A stretch of 64,000 bases of DNA from the NCBI GenBank assembly GCA_964473525.1, contig CAYYPK010000007.1:1-64000 (forward strand), given 5' to 3'. This document shows, one piece after another, positions 19,287 through 27,444 of the stretch. Below the pieces are notes generated by a model. The model did not search any database, had not been told where the DNA came from, and saw only the letters and a list, made by a program, of their open reading frames with translations. Every line of letters begins with the position of its first letter. Within the stretch, counting starts at the first letter, position 1. Source of the DNA: GCA-2687025 sp964473525 (GTDB lineage: Bacteria > Poribacteria > WGA-4E > GCA-2687025). The translations under genes were made by a program, and so were the position numbers.

Positions 19287-20735
19287 TTGACGCCTTCGCA
19301 GGATCGACCAACGCGCATCCTCGTCGCTGACGATAATCGCGATACTTGCCGCTACATCGTGCAGCATCTGCGCATGGAGACGGACCTGCCGACCGAGGTG
19401 GACACTGCGTACGACCGCGACGCCGCTCTCGCGTTCCTCGCGGAGGCGGAGCAGCCTTACGATGTCGTCATCGCCGACCTGTGGATGCCGGACGAGGGCG
19501 GCGCGCGGGACACATCCAGCGGGCTGAAGATACTGGCCGCCGCGCGCGACGCGGACCCGCCCGCGGAAACGATCATCATCACCGGGAACAGCTCCGCCGA
19601 CACCGCGTTACGCGCCAGCCTGACCGGCGCCCGCGAATACATCGTGAAGCCCATCGACTACGAACGGCTCATGTCGCTGGTGAGAGAAGTCGCGCGGGAA
19701 CGGGCGGTAGTTCTGGATGAGACGCCTACCGAGGGGCCCGCGGACACGCCGATCGTTGGCGCCAGCTTGGCGATGATCGACGTGATGAAGACGCTCGGGC
19801 GGGTCGCCCCGACGGACACCACGGTGCTTATTCAGGGGGAGAGCGGGTCGGGCAAGGAGCTCATCGCCAAGGCGCTGCACGCGAATAGCCTGCGCGCGGA
19901 TGGGCCCTTCGTCGTGGTCAACTGCAGCGCCATCCCAGAGAACCTCATTGAGGCAGAACTGTTCGGCATCGGGCGACGGGTCGCCACGGAAGTAGACGCT
20001 CGCGCTGGCAGGTTCATGGACGCCGACGGCGGCACGCTATTCCTGGACGAGATCGGTGACATGGCGCTCGCCGTGCAGCCTAAGATACTGCGCGCGATAG
20101 AAGAGGGCGAGGTGCAACGCGTCGGGAGTAGCGGGTTGCGGTGCGACGTGCGCGTCATCGCAGCCACCAACCACGACCTCGAAGACGCCGCGCAGCAGCA
20201 GGAGTTCCGCCGCGACCTGTACTACCGTCTGGCGGCTGTCACGGTGCGTGTTCCTCCCTTGCGAGAGCGCCGCGACGACATCCCTCTTCTCGCCGACCAC
20301 TTCCTTCGGTCGCACGCGCAAACGCTGGGGAAAGCCGTCTTTGGATTCGACCGTGATGTGCTGCCGCGACTCTCCGCCGCCCGGTGGGACGGCAACGTCC
20401 GAGAGCTGAAGAACGCTGTCGAGATTGCCGTCGTCCAGTGCCCAGGGTCGCTTGTCCGGGTCGAGGATCTACCTCCCGAGATTTGGGACCGCTCGACGCG
20501 GAATGGCGCCGAGGACGGCGGGTCGCTGGGCTCCGCCGCGTTGCTGGAACTCGCCGCGCTACCTCTCGCGGACGCCACATCGGAGTTCGAGCGGCGGCTT
20601 ATCGCGCACGTGTTGGAGGACGTTGGAGGCAACGTCACTCAGGCCGCTGAACGCCTCGGCATCGGCAGGACCGCGCTGCACAGGAAGATCCGGACGCTTG
20701 GCGTGCGACGCGACGGCGGCTCCAACTCCGCCTGA
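19287..20735 (+). CDS. NtrC-family response regulator with altered GAFTGA loop
   Basis: A receiver domain (RILVADDN, phospho-Asp near 64 in IADLWMP), an AAA+ domain (Walker A GESGSGKE near 184, Walker B TLFLDEIGDM) and a C-terminal Fis-type helix-turn-helix (VTQAAERLGIGRTALHRKI, about 448-472). The loop that contacts sigma-54 normally reads GAFTGA; here it is GRRVATEVDARAGRF, so sigma-54 activation is uncertain. No ATG fits. TTG at 19287 has AGGAG 7 bases upstream and places the receiver right at the N-terminus, so it is preferred; TTG at 19227 (GAGGA upstream) is an alternative. Likely partner of the CHASE2 kinase. Confidence 0.84.
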   Translation: MTPSQDRPTRILVADDNRDTCRYIVQHLRMETDLPTEVDTAYDRDAALAFLAEAEQPYDVVIADLWMPDEGGARDTSSGLKILAAARDADPPAETIIITGNSSADTALRASLTGAREYIVKPIDYERLMSLVREVARERAVVLDETPTEGPADTPIVGASLAMIDVMKTLGRVAPTDTTVLIQGESGSGKELIAKALHANSLRADGPFVVVNCSAIPENLIEAELFGIGRRVATEVDARAGRFMDADGGTLFLDEIGDMALAVQPKILRAIEEGEVQRVGSSGLRCDVRVIAATNHDLEDAAQQQEFRRDLYYRLAAVTVRVPPLRERRDDIPLLADHFLRSHAQTLGKAVFGFDRDVLPRLSAARWDGNVRELKNAVEIAVVQCPGSLVRVEDLPPEIWDRSTRNGAEDGGSLGSAALLELAALPLADATSEFERRLIAHVLEDVGGNVTQAAERLGIGRTALHRKIRTLGVRRDGGSNSA

Positions 20736-21267
20736 GCGGCGCGCCCCTCCTACAAGACATCGAAGCTGGGCGCCATCGCCGCGGGCGAACTGACGTGTCC
20801 GCGTAACAGTGTCTCGCCGTGGGTACACCCGGCTCCAGGCTACGAGGACGTGCCGTTGGGCTGGTGGGGCGCGGCAGGGCGTGCCCCGTTGCTGGCCTCG
20901 CAGTGTGCTTTACCCAACGCGGTGTGGCTCTCTACCCCCATCCTAACCTTCCCCCTGCCAGGGGGAAGGGACTGTAGAGGATGCCCTGGGCGCGCTGTAT
21001 TACTGGCGTGAAGCGGCGGCGGCAGTGCTGCCCGGGGGGCGTGAAAGCGTCGACGCTGCCGGCCCACGCGGGAGTCACGAGCCACTCGTGGGCGCCGAGA
21101 TCGCGTGCGTGGATGGCACGCATCGTCGTCCCGTGGATCTTGTGGACCGCGCGCGCAGATTGGCACGCGGCGTGCTTAGCGTGCTTAGCGGGCTATGTGT
21201 CGTCTGTGCGCCGCCTCTGGCGCGAGGCGCACGGCAGGTTCGTGTAGCGTGGGGTTGGGGCAAGCGC
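20736..21267. other. Gene-free stretch between regulator and sigma factor
   Basis: A 532-base interval. The reading frame of the sigma-factor gene stays open from 21025, but that upstream translation has no family similarity. The interval contains a palindromic dispersed repeat (20929-20979) and a short tandem GCGTGCTTA repeat near 21173. No other gene is seen. Confidence 0.6.
20929..20979 (+). repeat. Palindromic intergenic repeat, copy 1
   Basis: The core CCCCCTGCCAGGGGG hairpin is preceded by CCCCCATCCTAACCTTC and followed by GAAGGGACTGT. Outer arms CTCTAC and GTAGAG extend the symmetry. Two related copies lie at 31720-31761 and 33585-33616, all between genes, so this is a dispersed small palindromic element of the genome. 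Confidence 0.75.
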
Positions 21268-22269
21268 ATGAGCGCAGCGAGACTAGACTTCGGGCAATCG
21301 ATCGCCGTGAACGTCGCTCCGAGCAGCGCGTCCGCGGATATCGTGTCCATCTACCTGAACGAGATAGGTCGCATACCACTCCTGACACCCGACGAGGAAC
21401 GACGCGCGTTCTCCCGTCTGCACAGCGTTCGTCGCCGTCGTAAGAGCGTCGCCGAGGATCTTCGCGCGATTCGTGAACGGCAGGACGAGGAAGCGTCCAC
21501 CCGCGAACGGGAGCTAAGGCGGCAGTATCGCACGCTGTCGCAGATCATCGACCACACCGCGCGCGCGATCATTAACGCCAACCTGCGACTGCCTGTCGCC
21601 GTCGCCAAGAAGTACCAGGGACGTGGTCTCAGCCTGCCCGACCTCATCCAGGAAGGCACCCTCGGCATGTTGCGCGCGGTGGACAAGTTCGACCACGCGC
21701 GAGGCGTGCGGTTCGCAGCCTACGCGGGATGGTGGATCCAGCAGCGCATCGGGCTCGCCATCGCGAACCAGGGGCGCACCGTCCGAGTGCCTACGTACCT
21801 ACAGGAATGGCAGCGGAAGCTCCGCCAGTGCCGCTCGAACGGAGTGGGCTCCGAGTCCGTGGAACGGCTTGCCACCGAAGCGGGGCTGACCGTCGATCAG
21901 ACGAAGCGCGCTATCGACGCGGAGATGGAGACCATCTCCCTCGACGCGTCGCCGTCACCCGATACGACATCGGCTATCGCGGAGACCATCGAGGACGTAG
22001 ACGGCCCCCGGCCCGACGCGATCAGTGAAGGGGTCGCCATGCGCGAAGCCGTCGAGACGGCTCTGGGTGACCTGGATCCACGCACCGCCCGGGTGCTACG
22101 GCTTCGGTACGGGTTCGAGGACGGCGTCGATCGAAGCCTACAAGAGGTGGGCAAGGTCATGCGCCTGTCACGGGAACGCATCCGTCAGATCGAAGCGGCG
22201 GCGTTCGACCGACTGCGGCACCCCTCCCGAGCGTCCTACCTGCGTGAGTTCGTGCAGCCGGCTGGCTGA
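21268..22269 (+). CDS. RNA polymerase sigma-70 family factor (RpoD/SigA-like, no region 1.1)
   Basis: A 333-residue sigma factor. Region 1.2 (DIVSIYLNEIGRIPLLTPDEE, about 25-45) is followed by region 2 (NLRLPVAVAKKYQGRGLSLPDLIQEG, DKFDHARGVRFAAYAGWWIQQRI), region 3 and region 4 (TARVLRLRYGFEDG, MRLSRERIRQIEAAAF). It lacks the acidic region 1.1 of the essential vegetative factor, so it may be a group 2 factor, although some housekeeping factors are equally short. ATG at 21268 was chosen because homology begins just after it. The Shine-Dalgarno match (GGGG) is weak. Confidence 0.88.
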   Translation: MSAARLDFGQSIAVNVAPSSASADIVSIYLNEIGRIPLLTPDEERRAFSRLHSVRRRRKSVAEDLRAIRERQDEEASTRERELRRQYRTLSQIIDHTARAIINANLRLPVAVAKKYQGRGLSLPDLIQEGTLGMLRAVDKFDHARGVRFAAYAGWWIQQRIGLAIANQGRTVRVPTYLQEWQRKLRQCRSNGVGSESVERLATEAGLTVDQTKRAIDAEMETISLDASPSPDTTSAIAETIEDVDGPRPDAISEGVAMREAVETALGDLDPRTARVLRLRYGFEDGVDRSLQEVGKVMRLSRERIRQIEAAAFDRLRHPSRASYLREFVQPAG

Positions 22270-22569
22270 GCGTCTCGTAGTTTCCTCTGGACTGACGAGC
22301 AGCCGGTGTCGGTGGGTCTGGTTCACTCCTTCGCTAAGAATGACGAGTGTGCGACCGGCCACGACGCTGGGCCAGCCAGGCTCCCCGTTACGCCCTCCAT
22401 CAGTCTGCCCGGTAGACCGGCGTCACTCATCATCCCAGGTCGCGGTAGCCGGCCTGCATCCCATGCCTTGCGCCATCACAGGCATGGCCGAGAGCTCACG
22501 GTTGACGGCGATACCGGCATTCGCGATAGTAACAGGCGTTCCACCAACCAGGATCGGCCGAGGATATCC
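22270..22569. other. Gene-free stretch of 300 bases
   Basis: A reading frame in phase with the downstream isomerase continues through it, but the translation has no recognisable domain and the strong ribosome site lies at its end. I see no RNA gene or clear terminator here. Confidence 0.5.
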
Positions 22570-23346
22570 ATGCGCATTGGCTTCATCACGGACCTCACGG
22601 ACGACGACTTCCGGTTTGCCTCGGAGCACGGCTTCCCCTGTGTCGAGCACATCTCGTTTGGGGATGTCGACGTCGTCGACCGTCGGGACGACATCCGTCG
22701 GCTGATACGAACCTACGGCGTCGACTTCTCGATGCTTGCGCTGTTTGTCCAGAACTACATCTCCGACGACAAGGACGCCGTGGCGGAGTCGTTTCGCCAG
22801 GCGCGCGGGCTCATCGACCTGTGTGAGGCGATCGGCGCGCCGCTCATGGTCACGTGCGCGGGAGAGTCGGAGGGTCGCCCACTCCTCGAGAACGCTCGAC
22901 GTTCCGTCGAGGCGCTTGGGAAGCTGATCGACTACGGCAAGCCGCGCGGCGTGGACATCGCGCTGTACAACTGCCACATCACGAACTTTGCGTATGCGCC
23001 GTCGGCGTGGGATCTGATCCTGCCGGAACTACCAGACCTGGGCCTGAAATTCGACCCATCGCACGCTCTCTACGACGGGCGCGACTACCTCGCCGAAGCG
23101 CGGGACTGGGGAGCGCGCTTCAAGCACGTCCACGCCAAGGGAAGCCTGGTCATTGGCGGGGAGAGGTTCGAGGATCCGCCGGCTGGGTTGGACGACACCC
23201 GATGGGGTCCGTTGTTCGCCACCCTGTATCACCACGATTACGACGGCGATGTGAACATCGAGCCGCACGCCGCCACGTGGACCGGTAAGCGTCGACTGGA
23301 TGGCATCTTGCTCGCCCAAAGACACTTGTCCCAATTCGTCATCTAG
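22570..23346 (+). CDS. Sugar phosphate isomerase/epimerase (xylose isomerase-like TIM barrel)
   Basis: A 258-residue AP endonuclease 2 / xylose-isomerase-like barrel. It starts MRIGFITD, carries VTCAGESEGRP and ALYNCHITNFAYAP, and has the metal-site patterns LKFDPSHALYDGRDY, FKHVHAKGS and VNIEPHAATW. The His, Asp and Glu in these motifs match divalent-metal ligands of the family. AGGA stands 6 bases before ATG. Such enzymes interconvert sugars or inositol-like compounds; the substrate is not readable. A glycosyltransferase gene follows after 54 bases. Confidence 0.8.
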   Translation: MRIGFITDLTDDDFRFASEHGFPCVEHISFGDVDVVDRRDDIRRLIRTYGVDFSMLALFVQNYISDDKDAVAESFRQARGLIDLCEAIGAPLMVTCAGESEGRPLLENARRSVEALGKLIDYGKPRGVDIALYNCHITNFAYAPSAWDLILPELPDLGLKFDPSHALYDGRDYLAEARDWGARFKHVHAKGSLVIGGERFEDPPAGLDDTRWGPLFATLYHHDYDGDVNIEPHAATWTGKRRLDGILLAQRHLSQFVI

Positions 23347-23400
23347 CCTCGGCTTGGCGGACGTAGCGGCCCCTGTCAGGATGGGAAGAACGCTCTGTCG

Positions 23401-24552
23401 ATGGTTGCGTGGATCGCCTGGGTCATCTGGGGTCTGGCGGGCCTGTACTGCCTGATGAGCGCAGGCGTCATGGTCGGTGTCCGGCGTCTGGGCAAGGCGC
23501 CGCGACGTGCGGCGTCGGGGCCACTCCCGTTTGTCACCGTCCTGGTCGCGGCGCGAGACGAAGAGCAACACATTGAGGCGTGCCTGGAGTCCCTGCTACG
23601 GCAGGAGTACCCATCCGACCGGTACGAGGTGGTGGTCGTGAACGACCGTTCCGTCGACGGCACGCCGCGAATCATCGCCAAGATGGCGGAATGCCACCCC
23701 AACCTGTCCATCGTCGAGATCGTCGATACTCCCGAGGGAGTGACCGGGAAGCAGAACGCGTTGCGTGTCGCCGTCCCAGAAACCCGCGGCGAGTTCGTGC
23801 TGAATACGGACGCCGATTGTGTGGTCCCACCTACGTGGGTCTCGGCGATGGTGGAGCGGTTCGGGCCGGATGTGGGCCTCGTGATGGGCCTCCCTACGAC
23901 GCACGAGGCAGGATCGCGAGCGCCGCTGTTGGCGCGCGTGCAGTCGCTCGACCTCGCGTTCTTATTGCACCAGGCGATCGGGGCGGCGGGCTGGGGCAGT
24001 CCGGCGAGCTGTATAGGCAACAACCTCGCATACCGCCGCTCGGCTCTGGACGAGATCGGTGGGTACGACGATTTGCCAGCGACGCTGACCGAAGACGCCC
24101 TGCTCGTGCGAACGCTGCACGAAGCGACGGACTGGAAGGTCGCGGCCGCGAATTGCCCGGAGGCGACTATCCTAACGCAACCGGCTGCATCGTGGGGCGA
24201 GTTCTACCAACAGCGCGCGCGGTGGGTTCTCGGAGGCCTCGAGACACAGTCGCCCTCGGTCAAGGTACTATACGGAGTGCTGGTGTACTACTGGGTTCTA
24301 CTGCTGTCGCCGCTGGCGGTCGCACTTGCGCCAGCGTTATTGTGGCCGGTGTGTGTGGCAGTTTGCACGAAGCTCGTCGCGGACCTCGCCGTGGCGTGGC
24401 AGGCGTGCGCCCGGTTGTCTCGTAGGGATGTCTTGCGAGCCTACCTGCCATTTTCGGCCTATTATCTTCTATATGCATCCGTCATTGGGTTGACGGCGCT
24501 CATCTCAGGCAAGGTCCAGTGGAAGGGCCAGATGTACGAGAGACGGCGATGA
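23401..24552 (+). CDS. Membrane glycosyltransferase, family 2
   Basis: An N-terminal transmembrane helix (about 1-27) is followed by a GT-A domain: VTVLVAARDEEQHIE, VVVVNDRSVDGTP, the NTDADC motif near 136, LAYRRSALDEIGGYDDLPATLTEDALL, and QQRARWVLGGL as the processive-type QxxRW motif. Three more C-terminal membrane helices (about 290-375) follow. It should transfer a sugar from a nucleotide donor to a lipid or polysaccharide at the inner membrane. Its stop overlaps the start of the next gene as ATGA. The ribosome site is weak. Confidence 0.84.
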   Translation: MVAWIAWVIWGLAGLYCLMSAGVMVGVRRLGKAPRRAASGPLPFVTVLVAARDEEQHIEACLESLLRQEYPSDRYEVVVVNDRSVDGTPRIIAKMAECHPNLSIVEIVDTPEGVTGKQNALRVAVPETRGEFVLNTDADCVVPPTWVSAMVERFGPDVGLVMGLPTTHEAGSRAPLLARVQSLDLAFLLHQAIGAAGWGSPASCIGNNLAYRRSALDEIGGYDDLPATLTEDALLVRTLHEATDWKVAAANCPEATILTQPAASWGEFYQQRARWVLGGLETQSPSVKVLYGVLVYYWVLLLSPLAVALAPALLWPVCVAVCTKLVADLAVAWQACARLSRRDVLRAYLPFSAYYLLYASVIGLTALISGKVQWKGQMYERRR

Positions 24553-26204
24553 CAGGAACGCTGCTTGTAGGCCTCATCGTGGTCGTTCTGTGGGCGTTGG
24601 CGCCCAGGCGAGCCCACGGATACGCGGAACTGCACTACCGGTTCATTCCGGGCGCGAGCACGTTGTACAAGCGCGTGCCGGAGCTCTACTGGGACTGCCC
24701 GTGGCGCATCACGCGTGACGAGACGCTGCCTCTGGCGCTCATCATCAAGGACGCGCATCGCTTCCCTGTCACCGTCGACGAGATCGAAATCACGCTCGAG
24801 TACGGCGGCGAGCTGCGGCAGCTCCATTTCCGCGATCACGTGATGACGGACGTCGATACGCCAATGCTGGTGCGCCATCCGTACTACTACACCATCATGG
24901 AAATCGCTCTGCCGGACGATGTCCGAGGCGCGGTGCGCATACATCCCACCATACGCGCGACGGTGGACGGCCGCTCGTATACGTTCGGCGTGTCGGGGCA
25001 CCCGTCGTTCTCGTCGGAACCCCTCAGCGTGTACATCGCGGACAACCGACTGCCCATCGCCGAGGGCTGGACGTACGCGGACACGCATTGTCACTCGTGG
25101 CACACGTCTGACCAAGTCGAGTTCGGCGCGCCTACGGAGATGCTGACCCGCATGGCGCGCGCGGTTGGGCTCCGCTGGGTGTTCGTGACAGACCACTCGT
25201 TCGACCTGACGGTGCCGCCGGGGCGATGGTTCGGGGAAGACCCCGACGAGCAGCGATGGCACACGCTCGAGCAGGAGATCAAGGAAGCCAACTCCGCGAA
25301 CCCCGACGTGACACTCATCCGGGGCGAGGAGGTGTCGTGTGGCTCTGTCGACGGGAAGAACCTGCACCTGCTCGTGTACGGCGTGCCGGAGCTGATTCCG
25401 GGCAAGGGCGACGCCGCCAAACGATGGCGCGTCTGGCGGAACCGACCGGATCTGTCCATGCGTGAGGTGCTAGAGATCACGCGGCGACACGGAGGCACGG
25501 CGTTCGCGTCGCACCCCATGAACGAACCGTCCGTCATGGAGCGCACCGTGCTGAACCGTGGCTCGTGGCAAGACGAGGATCTGCGGGAGGATCTCGACGG
25601 GTGGGAGATCTGGAACACGGATGCCGACGGTTCCTTCGACAAGGGCCGGGAAGAGTGGATACGTCACCTACAAGCAGGCTCTCGCACGCCCGTGATTGCT
25701 GGCAGCGACGCACACGGGGACTTCAACCGCATGCGGGCGATCAATCTGCCGTTCCTTAGAGTCGAGGAGTGCTTCCGCGAGGGGTTCGGGCGCCCACGGA
25801 CGGCTCTCTACACGCCAGAGCCAACGCGCTCATGCGTCTACGACGCGATGCGCGCCGGCCGCGCCGTGATGACGAACGGTCCGTTCGTGACGTTCACCGT
25901 GGAGGACGCGGCCGGACGCTCCTCGCAGCTCGGCGAGTCCGCGTCCCCTGGCGATGCCGTCGTGCGGGCAACGGCGAGGTCGACCGAGGAATTTGGGGAG
26001 ATCTCGCGGATCACAATGTACGTCGGCGCTATCGGGAGAGGCGAAACCGCGGTAACACTTGGTGAGGATCTGGGCCTCGCGGAGGACATCGTCGGGCGAC
26101 TGACCCTGGCCGAGGGATCGTACCTCCGCGTCGAGGCCCAGGCGCAGCGTGGCGACGCGACCACGCACGCTTACACGAACCCCATCTGGGTGGACGGTGG
26201 CTGA
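24549..26204 (+). CDS. Exported PHP-domain metallohydrolase (CehA/McbA type)
   Basis: ATG overlaps the stop of the glycosyltransferase gene. A signal peptide or membrane anchor (1-24) precedes a beta-rich region (about 30-175) and a PHP domain with the metal-binding motifs YADTHCHSWHTSD, FVTDHSFD, RGEEVSC, TAFASHPMN and AGSDAHGD. These match the CehA/McbA group, which hydrolyses phosphoesters or related bonds. A C-terminal beta domain (about 450-551) follows. Coupling to a membrane glycosyltransferase hints at envelope polymer turnover, but the substrate is unknown. Confidence 0.8.
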   Translation: MTGTLLVGLIVVVLWALAPRRAHGYAELHYRFIPGASTLYKRVPELYWDCPWRITRDETLPLALIIKDAHRFPVTVDEIEITLEYGGELRQLHFRDHVMTDVDTPMLVRHPYYYTIMEIALPDDVRGAVRIHPTIRATVDGRSYTFGVSGHPSFSSEPLSVYIADNRLPIAEGWTYADTHCHSWHTSDQVEFGAPTEMLTRMARAVGLRWVFVTDHSFDLTVPPGRWFGEDPDEQRWHTLEQEIKEANSANPDVTLIRGEEVSCGSVDGKNLHLLVYGVPELIPGKGDAAKRWRVWRNRPDLSMREVLEITRRHGGTAFASHPMNEPSVMERTVLNRGSWQDEDLREDLDGWEIWNTDADGSFDKGREEWIRHLQAGSRTPVIAGSDAHGDFNRMRAINLPFLRVEECFREGFGRPRTALYTPEPTRSCVYDAMRAGRAVMTNGPFVTFTVEDAAGRSSQLGESASPGDAVVRATARSTEEFGEISRITMYVGAIGRGETAVTLGEDLGLAEDIVGRLTLAEGSYLRVEAQAQRGDATTHAYTNPIWVDGG

Positions 26205-26322
26205 GCCCCGACGTCCACGGTGACGGACGAAGGCGGAGGGCGCGCATGGCATCAACACCCCATGGCTCCGACCACGTCGTGGCGCCGGGATCGGACGTTC
26301 CCGCCGGGGTTCCTCGGTCGCG

Positions 26323-27192
26323 ATGAGCCTGCTGTTCCCCACTCCCCGCGCGTACATCGAACTGTCGCGTCCCGTGAATGGCGCGATTGCCTTGGCGGGC
26401 GTGGGTGTCGGGGCGTGCGTCGCGATGCAAGGACGGCGCATCGGCTGGACAGCCGACGATGCGTGGAGTACAGTCGCGGTGGGCGCTGCGACGCTCCTGA
26501 TTCTCTCTGCGGGTAATGCGCTCAACGACGCGTGCGATGCCGACATCGACCGGGTCAACCGCCCGGATCGGCCGATTCCTAGTGGGCGCGTCTCGTCACG
26601 CGGCGCCGTGCGATTCGCCGTTGTGCTGACGGCGCTCGGCGTGATCCTGGCGTGGTCCGTGAACGGGATGGCGGTCGCGGTCGCCAGCGGAGCGTCCGTG
26701 TGCTTGGTGGCTTACGCGCTGGTTCTGAAGGCGACGCCGTTGGGCGGGAATCTGGTAGTGGCCCTGCTGACGTCCGGGGCTTTCGCGGCAGGCGGCATCG
26801 CCGTCGGAGGCGTCAGATATGCGATCGCGCCCATCGTCTTCGTGTTCTTGTTCACCGTCTCTCGGGAGTTGGTGAAGGACATTGAGGATGTCGCGGGGGA
26901 CGCCGAGCATGGGGCCAGGACAGCTGCGGTCGCGTGGGGTCTTCCGGGCGCCGTGCGCCTGGCGGCGCTGTTTGGGGGAGCCGGCATCGCGTTCAGTCCC
27001 GTACCGTTCCTGCTGGGCTGGCCGGGTTTCGGGTGGCGGTACATCGCTGTCGTGGCGGTCGGTGTGGATGCCGTCATCGCGACGGCGCTCTGGGGGCTGT
27101 GGCGCAATCCGTCGCCGCAGATGGCCGCTCGCGCGCAACGGCGGTTGAAGATCGGCTCGGCTCTCGGCCTGGTAGCGGTGCTCGTTGGCTGA
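26323..27192 (+). CDS. UbiA prenyltransferase resembling digeranylgeranylglyceryl phosphate synthase
   Basis: An integral membrane prenyltransferase of 289 residues with about eight hydrophobic helices. The two Asp-rich motifs are NDACDADID (near 68) and KDIEDVAGD (near 185). The segments ELSRPVN, NRPDRPIPSGRVS, LKATPLGGNLVVALL and REVKD-like RELVKDIED are those seen in archaeal and bacterial DGGGP synthases rather than in UbiA or MenA proper. With the ferredoxin and geranylgeranyl reductase that follow, a role in prenyl ether lipid synthesis is the best guess. Quinone or other prenylation remains possible. The ribosome site is poor. Confidence 0.72.
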   Translation: MSLLFPTPRAYIELSRPVNGAIALAGVGVGACVAMQGRRIGWTADDAWSTVAVGAATLLILSAGNALNDACDADIDRVNRPDRPIPSGRVSSRGAVRFAVVLTALGVILAWSVNGMAVAVASGASVCLVAYALVLKATPLGGNLVVALLTSGAFAAGGIAVGGVRYAIAPIVFVFLFTVSRELVKDIEDVAGDAEHGARTAAVAWGLPGAVRLAALFGGAGIAFSPVPFLLGWPGFGWRYIAVVAVGVDAVIATALWGLWRNPSPQMAARAQRRLKIGSALGLVAVLVG

Positions 27193-27219
27193 GGCTCGTG
27201 GGTAAATGTGGGATTAGGG

Positions 27220-27435
27220 ATGATTCAGGTAGACTACGACCTGTGCGACTACTGCGGCGCGTGCGTGGGGACGTGCCCTCCGAGCGTGATACACCTGCTG
27301 GACGCCAAGCTCATCGTCGACAACACGGCCTGCACGGACTGTGGCATCTGCACGTACGCCTGCCCGGTTCGCGCGCTGGAGTTGCGGGCTGATCCGATGG
27401 GCGGGGCGAACCCCAAACTGCGGAAAGCGAGCTAG
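27220..27435 (+). CDS. Small 2[4Fe-4S] ferredoxin
   Basis: A 71-residue protein with two CxxCxxCxxxCP clusters: CDYCGACVGTCPP and CTDCGICTYACPV. Each Cys set should hold one 4Fe-4S cluster. It begins MIQVDYDLC, the usual start of such ferredoxins, so ATG 27220 is preferred over an in-frame GTG at 27208. It sits 27 bases after the prenyltransferase and 9 bases before the reductase, which points to electron supply for that reductase. Confidence 0.87.
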   Translation: MIQVDYDLCDYCGACVGTCPPSVIHLLDAKLIVDNTACTDCGICTYACPVRALELRADPMGGANPKLRKAS

Positions 27436-27444
27436 GATCGCCAC

